Below, in pieces: positions 1 to 11,143 of a DNA stretch of 64,000 nt (positions within the stretch are counted from its first letter, which is position 1; every line of letters begins with the position of its first letter). This DNA comes from Austropuccinia psidii. Lineage: Eukaryota; Basidiomycota; Pucciniomycetes; Pucciniales; Sphaerophragmiaceae. The notes beneath the pieces were generated by a model that saw only the letters and a program-made list of their open reading frames with translations, did not search any database and was not told the DNA's origin. The position numbers and the translations under genes are program-made. The stretch covers positions 8,964,937 to 9,028,936 of the forward strand of contig JALGQZ010000009.1 of assembly GCA_023105745.1 (NCBI GenBank), written 5' to 3'.

Positions 1-2216
1 TTTTGCTTGAGAACTTGATGAAAGTTTTGAGGATTCTTGCTGATGAAATCCACCCCCCTCTCTGGGTACACGTCGTCCCGACGTGACAAGGCATCTGGTA
101 AAGTGGCCAGCCTGCCTGGGCGGTAAGTGATAACAAAGTGAAATTCAGACAAAAATTCAGCCCAACGGGCTTGACGACGAGTAAGGACTTTAGAGGACAT
201 AAAATATTGGAGAGAACAATGGTCTGTCAAGACCTCAAAGGAATCAGAAAGAGAAAGGAGAAAGGCTCTCCAGCGCTTGAGAGCCCAAACTATGCCAAGG
301 AGTTCCTTGTCATGAATTTCATAGTTGAGCTCAGCTGGTAAGAGCTTGCGACTATCAAATGCAATGGGATGCTTTCCTGAGTCATTCACCTGACTCAGTA
401 CAGCACCCAAGGCATAATCAGAGGCATCAGTCTCTACAATGGTTGGAAGAGAAGGATTAAAATGAGATAAGATAGGAGCAGAGGTGAAAGCTTCTTTGAG
501 TGCTTGAAACTGACTAAGAGCTTCCTCATTGAAGATGAAAGGAGAGTCTTTTTTGAGAAGGGAAGTGAGAGAAGTGATTTTTTTGGAATAATTTTTAATG
601 AAACAACGATAAAAATTGGCAAAGCCAAGAAAAGATTGAAGAGCCTTGATGTTTTTGGGCTGAGGCCAATTGAGGACTTGCTGAACCTTTGAAGAATCCA
701 TCTTGAGGCCATCACTTGAAACAACATAGCCCAAGTATTCCACACTTGAGGCATGGAATACACACTTGGAGGCTTTGGCAAACAGATTATTGTCCCTCAG
801 TCTTTGGAGGACAGAGGCCACATGTTTGACATGTTCCTCCTCAGAACTGGAAAAGACCATAATATCATCTAAATAAACCACAACAAACACATCCAAAAAA
901 TCTGCAAAGATATCATTTACCAGATTTTGGAAAGAAGCAGGAGCATTGGTCAAACCAAATGGCATGACCAAATACTCATAACTGCCATACTTGGTTCTAA
1001 AGGCAGTTAAGTGCTCATCCCCCTCTTTGATTCTCAGAAGGTTATATGCACCACGCAAATCTATCTTGGAGAAGATAGTGGAACCATTGAATACGGTAAG
1101 AAGCTGGTTCATAGGAGGAACAGGGTATCTGTTCTTCCTAGTGACAGCATTGAGTTTGCGGTAGTCAACACACAAACAGAGACCTCCATCCTTTTTCTTG
1201 ACAAAAAGGACAGGTGCTCCTGTTGAAGAGGAGCTTGGTCTAATGAAACCTTTCTCTACATTCTCTGAAATGTAGTCCCGCAGTGTTTCTGACTCTTGAT
1301 TTGATAATGAGTAGATAACACCAATTGGAGGTAGAAGACCCTCCAATTCGATATGGTGATCACAGGCGCAGTGTGGAGGAAGTTTCTCTGCTTTCACCTT
1401 GGAGAATACATCCAAATAATGGTGATAAGCAGGAGGAACAACCTTCAACACAGTTTCAATTTCTTCTGGCTCTTCCTCCTCATCCCACTGCTCCTCCAGG
1501 GATGCATGAAAAGACAAGGGAGGAAGGTCCATATCCCCTTGAAAGAGATGAAGTGAAGATATGGCAACATCTTCTCCAACATCCTTTATCTCTTTGAAGA
1601 CTTCATCTCTTAATAAAAGTAATGACTGAGAGGGATTAATGGAAGGGATATGGACAGAAGAAGGAAGGGAAGGTGTCTTAAGTTCACCAACCAGAGCAAC
1701 ACTGTTGACAGCAGTGGCAAAGTCATTACTAGTAGGAGGAATAATACCACTAGAATCCTTATGACTAGAATCATAGGTGATCAATCCATTTTTCCAATCA
1801 ATAATGGGATTAAAATGGTAAAGGAAATCATAGCCCAATATCAGGTCTTCTCCCTTGGGTGAATCTATGATAAAGAAGTCCCATTCAAAGCTTGGGAAGG
1901 AAGGCAAGTCAACTACCCACTTGGTATAATGGGTGATGAACAAGGCAGGGGATTCATTAGAATCCAAAATGAAAAGAGGAATCTTTTCAGGGAGCTCTGA
2001 CAGAGTCAATGAGTACTTGAGAACAAAATTCTTTGCAATAAAAGAGTTTGTAGCACCAGAATCAATGAGAATACTATAAAAAATATCAGAGACAGAAGAG
2101 AAAATAAGAAATTTTAAAGATTTCTTGACACTAGTATTCAGAGTGCACAATTGTGCTCTTGAAGGAAATAAGTGAGAACCATTGAACACATCATGATCCC
2201 CACTCAGGCTTTTCCC
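1..2216 (-). CDS. Pol polyprotein of element A (protease, RT, RNase H; C-terminal part outside window)
   Basis: This frame is -1 relative to Gag and stays open from 2222 to the window edge when read by eye. An aspartic protease motif ILIDSGATNSFI lies near 2050-2080. Reverse transcriptase follows, with the LPPIGVIYSLS entry region, the VDYRKLNAVT and KIDLRGAYN motifs and the catalytic VVVYLDDIMVFS (YLDD near 861-878). RNase H shows ETDASDYALGAVLSQ near 390-437. The tail TYRPGRLATLPDALSRR marks the end of RNase H, and integrase should follow outside the window. The frame lacks a natural upstream start near the shift point, so it is probably made as a Gag-Pol fusion by frameshifting at 2210-2216. 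Truncation is by the window only. The family assignment is firm. Activity is inferred from the absence of stops. Confidence 0.88.
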
Positions 2217-3565
2217 TGCTTGCTAGGGAAGCCTCTTGATGATGACCCAGGCTTGTTCTGGGGTCTCTTGAAGCATTTTTCAATTGGGTGCTTTCCACCA
2301 CAATAAGTACACAACCCCTCTTTAATCCTCCTCTCCTTTTCAGAACCGATTAATTTATTGTCCTTATTGAGGAGAGCAGCATGGGGCTTGTCCTTTGAAG
2401 ATTGGAATTGCTTGCCCTTCTTGTTCTTCGTCTGGTGAGGCCTCTTTGAAGATGAGTTTTGAGGAGGCCTAGACTGATTGGATCCAATGACTGGAGGCTT
2501 CTTCTCTTGATTGCCACCCTTTTCTTTTTGCCTCTCATGATATCTTGTGTCTAATTCTAAGGTGACATCCATAAGTTCTTGAAGAGTATCAAAAGTTCCA
2601 GGGTGAGAAGCCAACTGATCCAATAATCTTGATGCCAATCCTCTTCTGTACACATGAATATAAGCTCTTTCCCCCCAATCTCCAATTCTTGACATTGAGC
2701 TTCTGAAATCTACAATGTACAAGGAAACATGACCACTTTCCTTCATCCTCAAATTGTCCAACTCTTGTTCAGCTTTCCTGACTTCATTGGGGTCACCAAA
2801 CAGAGTGAATAATTGAGATTCAAACAATGGCCAATTATTGAGGAGGTAGGAAGGGTCTTCATTGGAAATATTTGAGAGGTAAGGTTCAATCCACTTGCCA
2901 GCTCTACCAGTAAGAAAAGAAGTTGAGTACAGAACTTTCTTCCTGTCAGAGAAGAAATTTGCTGGATCATTATGGAAAATTAGTTGACAGGATTGGATAA
3001 ATCCTCTCAACTTATGAGCTTGAGTACCATCAAAAGAGTCAGGTGCCTTCATGGATGGAGTCTTGAAAGCAGGGGCTTTGGAATTGTCCCTGGGAGCAAC
3101 TGCTTGAGTGAGTTGCCCCATGAATTGAGTCATCTGCTCCATCATCTTGAGGAGACTTGGATCAGTTTGAGAGACAAGAGGTTGACTAGAAAGGGCTAGA
3201 TTAGAACCCTGAGGCACCTCTGGAGCATTTGCCAAGGCATCTGCCACTTCAGTTTCCCCAGAATCTACCTCTTCCACAGACTCTTCCCCCTCTTCATCTT
3301 CAACTTCCCCTTTTCTTGCTCTTGCACCTTCAGACATGCCAGGGTAGCCACCCAAAAGCCCAGAGAAAGATCTTGATCTTCTAGATTTCATTCCACCTCT
3401 TCTTGAGGGTGCTGCTCCTTCCATTGGTGGTCCTCTGTCTAAATTTACACTCAGTTGATGAACTGATGGTGTGCGGTCAAGAGGAGCCCTTGCTGTAGGA
3501 GTGAGAACAGCTTGAATTCTTTGGGATCTAGTATTTTTGGCTGGGGGACTATGCTGAACTGGCAT
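2204..3565 (-). CDS. Gag protein of element A (453 aa, zinc knuckle)
   Basis: A complete 453-residue frame. Residues 1-150 are low-complexity, with a basic Arg/Ser patch (GGMKSRRSRSFSG) and then an acidic stretch (EDEEGEESVEE). Residues about 165-350 form a Retrotrans_gag-type capsid region: FDGTQAHKLRGFIQSC, RAGKWIEPYLSN, then FESQLFTLFGDPNEVRKAE and YIVDFRSSMSRIGDWG. A basic linker is followed by a zinc knuckle, CTYCGGKHPIEKC, with spacing CX2CX3HX4C, one residue shorter between the second Cys and His than the usual CX2CX4HX4C. The protein should form the virus-like particle and package RNA. The start at 3565 is the first ATG after the leader and matches the usual length for this Gag type. 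Pol follows in the -1 frame. Confidence 0.9.
   Translation of the reverse strand: MPVQHSPPAKNTRSQRIQAVLTPTARAPLDRTPSVHQLSVNLDRGPPMEGAAPSRRGGMKSRRSRSFSGLLGGYPGMSEGARARKGEVEDEEGEESVEEVDSGETEVADALANAPEVPQGSNLALSSQPLVSQTDPSLLKMMEQMTQFMGQLTQAVAPRDNSKAPAFKTPSMKAPDSFDGTQAHKLRGFIQSCQLIFHNDPANFFSDRKKVLYSTSFLTGRAGKWIEPYLSNISNEDPSYLLNNWPLFESQLFTLFGDPNEVRKAEQELDNLRMKESGHVSLYIVDFRSSMSRIGDWGERAYIHVYRRGLASRLLDQLASHPGTFDTLQELMDVTLELDTRYHERQKEKGGNQEKKPPVIGSNQSRPPQNSSSKRPHQTKNKKGKQFQSSKDKPHAALLNKDNKLIGSEKERRIKEGLCTYCGGKHPIEKCFKRPQNKPGSSSRGFPSKQGKA
2210..2216 (-). promoter_or_regulatory. Candidate -1 ribosomal frameshift heptamer GGGAAAA
   Basis: In the Gag frame the codons read CAG GGA AAA GCC TGA. The heptamer G-GGA-AAA fits the canonical X-XXY-YYZ slippery pattern and lies directly before the Gag stop at 2204-2206. 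Slipping back one base enters the Pol frame (AGC CTG AGT GGG GAT), which is open only downstream of a TAG at 2223-2225, so the two frames overlap by about 17 nt exactly around this site. A downstream stimulatory structure could not be assessed by eye. Confidence 0.65.
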
Positions 3566-4283
3566 TATGAAGTAATGAAATAAAACTTGATGGTATTAAG
3601 AAGAATAATCAAATTTGGCCAAATCAATCACAATAAAATCTTGATGAATCTTGAGGAATCAATTCAAATCTTGAGGAATCAAATTCAATCAACAGTCAAA
3701 TAAATTCAATCAATCAACAATCAATTCAAATCAAATATCAATAATCTTGAGGAAATCAATAATCAATCAATATTCAATCAACAATCAATCAATAAATGTC
3801 TTCAATATGAAATCAAGTCTTGAGGAATCAATCAATCAGTTCAAAATCTTCAGAAATCAATTCAATATCTTGATGAGTCAAATCAAATCAATAATCAAAA
3901 TCAATTCTTGAGGATCAATCAATATCTTGAGATTTCAAAGTCAATAAATCCAATAAATCCTGAATCAATAACCCAAATGAATCCCAATGAATAATCCAAT
4001 CAATTAAACCAATCAATAATTCCTAGATAAAACCTGAATAAGACACAGAAAAAATTTGATTGATAAAAATAAAATGAAGTGATGAAATGGTCAGCAATGA
4101 TTAAGAAAAGAAAAAGAATCAATTTTCATAAGAATGAAATGAGTGAGATGAAAAATTGATAAGAAAGAAAAATCATGATCATTAAGAATCATAAAGTCAT
4201 TAAGAGATCATAATTTTATGAATAAAAAGAAATGAATATAAATGAATGAAAAGAAAGAATCAAATATGAGTTAATTAATTTAA
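3566..4283 (-). other. Leader of element A, low-complexity CAAT/TCAA-rich DNA
   Basis: Between the putative LTR and Gag lies an A-rich leader with many imperfect AATCAA/CAATCA units (about 3590-4030) and purine-rich AAAATGA-type sequence (about 4030-4270). No open frame of note is seen. A classical tRNA primer binding site (TGG-starting, GC-rich) was not recognised right after the proposed LTR end, so priming may differ or the LTR end may be misplaced. Confidence 0.5.
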
Positions 4284-5029
4284 TGTCACAGGGGCTCTTC
4301 GAAGTGAAGAGGGCCTGGCACTCAGTAAACTGGGACTCACTTATGGAGGGCTCAGAGGTAAGATAAGAATGGGTACACTTAAGAGTGTGAATAATGAATT
4401 ACTAAAAGAATAAAAATAAGAAAGCAGCAACAAAGAATAAGAGTAATAAAAAGAAGAGCCAACCACAAACAAGTCCAAGTCCACTGTTTCAACCTGTCAG
4501 AATGGAAAGAGAAGGGTTAATAAGGATATGGCCACCCAACTCATACTGTACAGGCGAAGAAAGAAAAAAGGCAAAGACTAACTTAAGATTAAATAAATAT
4601 AATACCCAAAGATATAAGGATAAGAATATTCAGATAATAATAAATCAACTAAATTAATTAACTGGGGAAAAGTCCCCAGGGGGGAGAAAGAGGGGCTGGT
4701 ATATGTGAGAATCACCAGCCCTGATCCAGAGGAAGAATTTTCATGAGAATGATTGATGATTGAATTGAGTCTGGCCAATACAGGTCCTGTACAAGAGGTG
4801 TGGTGTATTTGAGTGATCATACAGTTCCATATTGGTGTATTGAAACTGTATTGGGTGAATCTAACCTGTACAGGTGTTGACAGGCTGTATGGATGTACCA
4901 AGCTGTATGCATGTTTCAGAATGAAGATTGCTGAAACTGAATGCTGATGCAGATACTGGATTTGCTGATTTGGGGTGTTTGAGTGGGTGTATGAATGAAT
5001 ACCCTTACCCCTGATGGATGGTTGTTACA
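4284..5029 (-). repeat. Putative 5' LTR of element A (~746 bp)
   Basis: On the minus strand the segment starts TGTAACAACC at 5029 and ends CCTGTGACA at 4284, so it has TG...CA termini. The left edge is supported by an abrupt change to an unrelated LTR fragment at 5031, which is also seen intact elsewhere in the window. The right edge is a guess from the terminal ACA, because the partner 3' LTR is outside the window and no clear primer binding site follows. Confidence 0.45.
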
Positions 5030-5030
5030 A

Positions 5031-5812
5031 GGGTCTAAAATGGCTAAAAATAGCAAAAATCGGCTAAAACCAGCCCGCTTTTGGTCTAAACCAGGGTTCA
5101 ATGATTCCATAATTGGATTTTCTGTTTTCAGAGTGTTTTCCAAGACTGACAAGAGTAAAGTTTATTTTTGGAGTAAGAGAATTGATGGCTATAAAAGAAT
5201 GTCTTCTTTGCCCCACTTTTCTCTTCATGTTAGAATCTTTTCCTTTTATAATTAGTTTAAACACTGTTAAACCAATCAATAAAAGATTCAAACCACCTTT
5301 TTCATATAATTTGAATCCTTTAACCACGTGAAAAAATCATTATAAGCATTTTTTGTAACTCTTATAATCATTCTTAGCTCTTGAACCACCCCATAAGTGA
5401 ATTAAAGCATCATTCATCACTGTTAACTTTGTCACTTTGTTTCCAAATTCACTCTGGTCACTTTTGGGCATTTTTTCTCTTTAAATATTTTTTTAAAGAC
5501 TTTTTTCTTTAATTAATTGCTTGCAGTTCTTTTCTCAATTAATTCCAATTGAAATTGCTCTGGAAGAAATTTCTTTTGTAGCCTTAAATATCTCTTGTAA
5601 AGTATTTTTGGATAAATCTTTATTGTTGGTAAAACAATAAATCTTGATAATATTATTGTTTTATACTTATAAGGTTAAAAACAATAAAATTGGTTTTTTT
5701 CTCTTAAAAATACTATTTAATACTATTTTTTAATTATATTTTACCTTATACAAATTTTGAGGACAGGAAAAGTACTTAATTTTTAATCAAAGGTTCATAT
5801 CCACACCTTACA
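5031..5812 (+). repeat. Truncated LTR of the element-C family (3' ~780 bp)
   Basis: Similar, in opposite orientation, to the part of the element-C 5' LTR near 41657-42410. Shared blocks include the AAAATGGCTAAAAATAGC region near 5038, a TTGATGGCTATAAAAGAATG block near 5183 and the terminal block around AGTACTT...TCATATCCACACCTTACA ending at 5812. It is cut at its left end by insertion of element A. Old and partial. Confidence 0.7.
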
Positions 5813-8745
5813 AGAAATATCTGATTTTTAACCCAATAATGTCACAACATGGAATACTGTAATAAGTCATTTATCAAGGCTATATACCCAGAAAATGTTT
5901 TCTCAAAATTATTAAACGTCCTGAAATTCTACGTTGAATTAATTCTTCTATTTTTTCAATCTATCTTGATAAAAGATGGTTTAGAAAAAGATTTTGCTCA
6001 TTCTTAATATAAAATATGGAATGATAACTATATATAGTTACTATCATTCACTAATCTCAAACAGCTTCAAGTAAACACACTGAGAAATCTAAAAGGAATC
6101 ATCATTAAAATGATAATAACTTATATAATTCAGTGCTTACATGTGGGTTTTTTGTAGCTTAATCTCCCTTAATTGAATATTTCCATATTGAATTATTTAT
6201 TCGAATAAAAACAAGATAAAAGAAAACAAGAAATATCATTAAAAATGAGTTTAATATGTTACACAAAAAATAAATTTTAATAATCATATTTGAGATAGCC
6301 AGTTTCATGAAGTTCTACGATTTTAAAATTCTCTCCCTCACCTGAATATATATATATATATGTCATGTCTCTATTTCATATTTTAAATATATTCAAATAA
6401 TTTGTTGAGATTTACTTAAAAATATATAAGTTTTCAGAATGGAATGGTTCATTGGGTACGCTATTAGCCCTAAGTCTTCAAGTGTTGAATTTACGTAGCA
6501 GAAAATTTGAAATAATCAAAAAACACATTCCAGTTCAAAATATCAACCACAATTAAGGAAATTTGCAAGGAAGCTGAAATATATGCCTTATTTCCCAATT
6601 GGTTCTTACCTGTCTTAATGAACGGTCATTGAATTCACTACAACTTGGATTGATAAATTTTACGCTCAATATTTTCCAAATATTTGAATTGTGCAAGAGA
6701 TACGAAATAGCTTATAAAAGGAGAATGATTACACAAGACTGAACTGACACAATAAATGGTTGAAAGAAAAATATTTTATTTTACTATTGTATTAAATATC
6801 ATGAGAAAGTAAAGCAGCCTTTAAGATTATGTTACAGGTTATTGAGCTTAAATAATGTTTCTGTTTTCTTTTGTTTGAAATATAAGACAAAGAATTACAT
6901 CAAAAGAATAACTCATTCCTTTTTTTAATAAACATAAATACGGACTTGATATTTCAGAACACGTTTGTGGCTACCACTGTGTGAATCAGGTTCATTGAAA
7001 AGAACTGATATATTGTAGACAGGGATTAAGAAACCAATTCATTATTAAAATTTCCTTTTTATCAATATTTACGTAATATTCTATCTAAGCTTGGAAAGCT
7101 ACAATATGAGTATTTATGGTGTTAGAAAATATTCAAATATGAACACAAGCTAAAGAATTTCATACTTTGGGTTTTTGGAGGTATCAATTGTATCAATAAC
7201 CATGTAAAATGAATTTTATAATTATCTCAATAAAAATCAATAGAATTTTACTATATGAGAAAAGGGAGTATCTCACTATACTGCAAGGTTTAAGCTAAAT
7301 GAAGATTTCAAAGATGTGTATTTTAGGTAAGTTATACGCTATATAGAATTCTAAATTTGTGAAAATTATATTGGATCAATTTAGAGCTAAGTATAATTAT
7401 TCTTCTATCAGAGATCCATACAATTTAGCAAGTGGAAAGCTCATCTGAAATAAATGGAACCTTGTGATTTAATCAAAATATTCAACATTCACAAAAAATG
7501 TATTAATTATTTCTTATTGAGGCAGAACTCTATATCTATTTAGGTAAAATATAAGGAATTGTGAAATATCAATAGTAGTGATAGTTTTTCTCTGTTTTAT
7601 CTTACTAATAGGGCATGATATTCAGTTTTTAGATACATCCACCATTAATATTAGAGGTATAGTTGATTTTGATATGCCTATGGACAATTTTCTTTTGTAA
7701 TATTTTATCAATTCATTTTTTTCTTATCAACTAATTTTAGAATATATTCAAATAAATCTTTCATAAAATAGTATCCAAACAGAAAAAATACATTCTAAGT
7801 TGTTTTTTGGCTCTTTACAAAGAGATTGTTTATTGTGTCTGAGAATATGACCAAGCAATATGAAGGTTACATCCATGTTGGACCCATTTTTTATTGAGAA
7901 TAGTACTCATTTTTGTATTGATGTTTAACCTGAAGAGCCTTCCCCAGGGAGCGCATTTTTTCTCATGGTTATTGGTGAATAGCCATTATGGGAGAAAACA
8001 TTTTTCTTGGTGAAAAACTGGCACAAGGCCATTATGAAGCTACTCCAGATCTTCCAACTATAGGGGATTTCTTTCTGTTCCAAATATTTAATTATTAATG
8101 ATGATTTTTATTTAGTTATGGCTCGTAGAAATCTCATTTCACAGGATCTGGCTTATTTTGGAAGGAATTATAGATGTAGTAATATTTATTAAATTTATTT
8201 GTGAGGTAATGAGTATTTTTAGTTGTATGTAGGATATTTATATGAATATGAAGCATTCAAAAATATTTAGAATGAATTATTTTTGGAATTGGAAGTCAAA
8301 GGTGAGATTGAGCTACTTTTAGGGAAAGGGGGAATATTTTTTAATTTTGAATGGTTATATAATAATAGAAGAGGCTAAGGTGGCTGGACAGTGGTGAGAA
8401 TTCCAGATTTTGGGAGATAATTCAATTTTTTGTAAGCCCATAATGCCTCATCCAGGGATATATTTTCATAAATTTAATTATATGGAAACATATTTGAGGT
8501 GTTAATCATTTGCTCATGTTGATTAAAACTGACTTTTGATCCATTTTAATTTATATCATCAAGAATTTCTCAATTCAATATCTCTCTTGTTGTTGTAACC
8601 TTGTTATGTAGTGATATGTTTGAAATTAATGTGAAAATAATAATGGTACAGGAAGAATATTCAATTGAGAATAAAGAAGCTTTGCAACAAGATATATTGC
8701 TATAATTAATGGCTCAGATTAATCTATTTTCATTTTCAGGGTTGA
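5813..8745. other. AT-rich non-coding spacer
   Basis: Nearly 3 kb without a convincing coding frame, tRNA or known repeat. It lies between two LTRs of the same family that point toward each other (3' ends inward), so it is not the interior of one intact element. A short (TA)n run occurs near 6347-6362. I see nothing else that I can name. Confidence 0.4.
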
Positions 8746-11143
8746 TTTAAAGTGTGGATATGAAGCTTTGATCATAAAATCAAGTACTTTTCCTGTCCTC
8801 AAAATTTGTATAAGGACAAATGAAGTAAAACTAATACTTTGAGGAGTTTTAAAATAAAAACACACCAAATTTATGCTTTTTAGCTCTATTATTATGAAAT
8901 GGTCATGTAGTAAGGATATATTTTTTTCTCGGAAATAAACATTTCAACCAGAAATACTCTACAATAGATCTTTCTGGCTAAAGCAGAAATTTCATCAAGA
9001 GAAATTTCAATTTGAATGAATTTATAAAGTAATTTCAGGAATATTATGCAAGAAAACAATCTCTAAATTCAATTTTCAAAATAAGAAATTCATAAGATTT
9101 ACCTGAGTGAATTTGGAGAGAAAGTGAAAAATTTCTATTGAAGGAAGATGCTTTAATTCACTTTGAGGGTGTCTCAAGTTTGAAAATTATTACAATTATT
9201 TTTCAAATAGTTTAAAGGCTTAAAATTGTGTCAAAAGGTTTTCTGGAGTCTTCAATTGATTTTTTTAAACATTTTTTGAGCTAATTATAAAAGGAAAGAA
9301 TTCTAACATGGAAAGAAAAGGTGGCAAAAAGAAGATTCTATTTTATAGCAACCAGTTTTTTTCCTGAAAAAGTAAAAATTCCTATCACCAGCTGGGAAAT
9401 ACATATTGGCTACAGAGAATCTAATAATAGAATAATTTAGCCCTTGTTTGTACCAAAAAAGAGGTTGGTTCAGCCATTTTTTGTTATTTTCAGCCATTTA
9501 TAAAGTAAGAGTTAGTCAGATTCTACCAGACACATCAGAATATTCTTCAGACCTTTAAAGAATTAAATTAATTTTTCTGAATCCTCTTTACAATTTAAGG
9601 GTAGTTTTACCCACTTGAAAACAGTTCAAGCTTCCCTAGTTGTTACCAAAGCTGTCAAACCTGATGGTTTTAAGGGTTAGGAACCTTTATAGATCTTTAA
9701 TAAACAATCTAAGAGTAAGAATTATAGGAAATAGGGAGAATAATCAATGGACTTTAACATACTAGCTAATTAATTAAGAAAGAATTATTATATTTTGAAT
9801 AAGTCTTGGGATGAGATCTATAACCAGTAATATTCAATATAATTCTTTTAGAGTACAAAAACAGTTAATCTTTTAGTATTTTTAAAATGCACTGTTCTGT
9901 TGATATGCTAGTAAACAGATAGAAAGAAATGAAGAAGAGTGAGACATGCAAAGCACAAAAAAGAATACACTAGATTTATTTTTACAGAAGAAGAAAAGAA
10001 AAAGATTAAAACAAAAGATAAAGTAGATGGAATTGAAACTAAAATATTGGAGCAAAATATAAATGAGCTTGATATCTTATAGCTAGATATTTGACAACAC
10101 ATTAATAAAGAAATGAGAGGATTAAAAGGAAGAAGAGAAAGAAGATTTTCTCAGCTTCCTCCTGAGAGGAATTTCTTCTAATTAAAGGATCTGGTTCTTT
10201 TGACCATTATGATCACTAATAAAATCATTTCATAAAATAATTGTTTAACTTTTGTGTTCTTCTTGCATTATCATTAATGTTTTATTCCAACAAACCCCTC
10301 ATCATAAATTGAGTCACAGACCCTGTGACTCAATTACAGATTAAAATTATGAAAAGATCTCATGTATCTTGACATCCCATGCCTTTCATCAACAACTTAG
10401 GGGAATTTAGCACACTTGGAGCCCAGATTCCTGTTCCACCCAAACTTTAATCTTTCCAATTCAATTTTTCTTTAATTCCTCCACATGTATTGTATCTAAA
10501 ATTTATATATGCAATTAAATTTAAAAAATATATTTTGAAGCTGTAATTCTTAACTCCTCATCTGGAATTTGCAGTTTGCTTATGTAATACATGTTCTCAT
10601 TTTGAAATCTCATTTGAAAGACTTCAATTCTTCATGACTTCTGAACTACACACCACACCTCACTTCAAAACCACCAACTGATGGTTAAAGCCACATTTAG
10701 TGTGAATTACATTGATTGTCTGATTATTTCTACATTTTAATACGGAAAATACTCAAAACTTCACTTAAGCTCATTTAGAGTTTAGAAACAGAAATTTCAC
10801 CCAGAGGTAACCCTACCCAAATTTTGATGGTGAATCTAATGGTGAACTTAAGCTCATAAGCTTATTTTTTGGAAAGAAATTTATAATAGCTTTTGTTAAC
10901 TTTCTATAAAAAATATTTTATTTATAAAAGTTTAGTTTATATTTTATTTTGACTTATATTTTTTGAGGAAAATAGTATTTTACTGTTTTTTTTAATTTTA
11001 TCATTCTTTTAAAAAATAATAATTGTATTTTTTTATTATTAAATTCATTTTACTAAATTGAAAATGATTATTTTATTTTCATTTATCAATTATATTTGAA
11101 TCTGTGGTCTTTTGGTAATGTGAAAGTACCTCTAAGTCTCACA
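8746..11143 (-). repeat. LTR of the element-C family (solo, interrupted)
   Basis: On the minus strand it starts TGTGAGACTTAGAGGTAC at 11143, matching the element-C LTR start at 43371. It ends with the shared block CTTCATATCCACACTTTAAA at 8746. Homologous internal blocks appear at 9300-9500 (related to 42195-42400) and 10300-10420 (related to 42575-42700). No internal coding region adjoins it, so it is best read as a solo LTR. The flanks GTTGA and GTGTA do not form a clean duplication, which suggests age or an inexact end. A 640-bp insertion accounts for its length relative to the 1715-bp copy. Confidence 0.7.
9655..10295. mobile_element. ~640-bp unidentified insertion inside the solo LTR
   Basis: The LTR alignment to 41657-43371 breaks after a CCCTAGTTGTTACCAAA block and resumes at ACCCCTCATCATAAATTGAG, so about 640 bp are extra here. 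The inserted DNA begins near CTGTCAAACC and ends near TTCCAACA, with CAAA at both junctions as a possible short duplication. There are no coding frames of note, and the class is unknown (small non-autonomous element or solo LTR). Confidence 0.45.

Larger units (their letters stand above)
1..5029 (-). mobile_element. Ty3/Gypsy LTR retrotransposon A, 5' portion (runs off window)
   Basis: Reading the minus strand from 5029 downward: a putative 5' LTR, an A-rich leader, an intact Gag gene and an open Pol frame that is still coding at position 1. The domain order visible is Gag, protease, reverse transcriptase, RNase H, which is the Ty3/Gypsy order up to the window edge (integrase and 3' LTR would lie outside). 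The element begins exactly where an older LTR fragment resumes at 5031, so it inserted into that LTR. No disabling mutation was seen in the visible coding part, so it may be a young and possibly competent copy. Confidence 0.85.

Noticed and set aside
2350..2970. Additional minus-strand frames of 62-73 codons inside Gag of element A
   Set aside because: Out-of-frame shadows of the intact 453-codon Gag, without independent motifs.
6340..6365. (TA)n run as a functional element
   Set aside because: A short simple repeat, common in this base composition.
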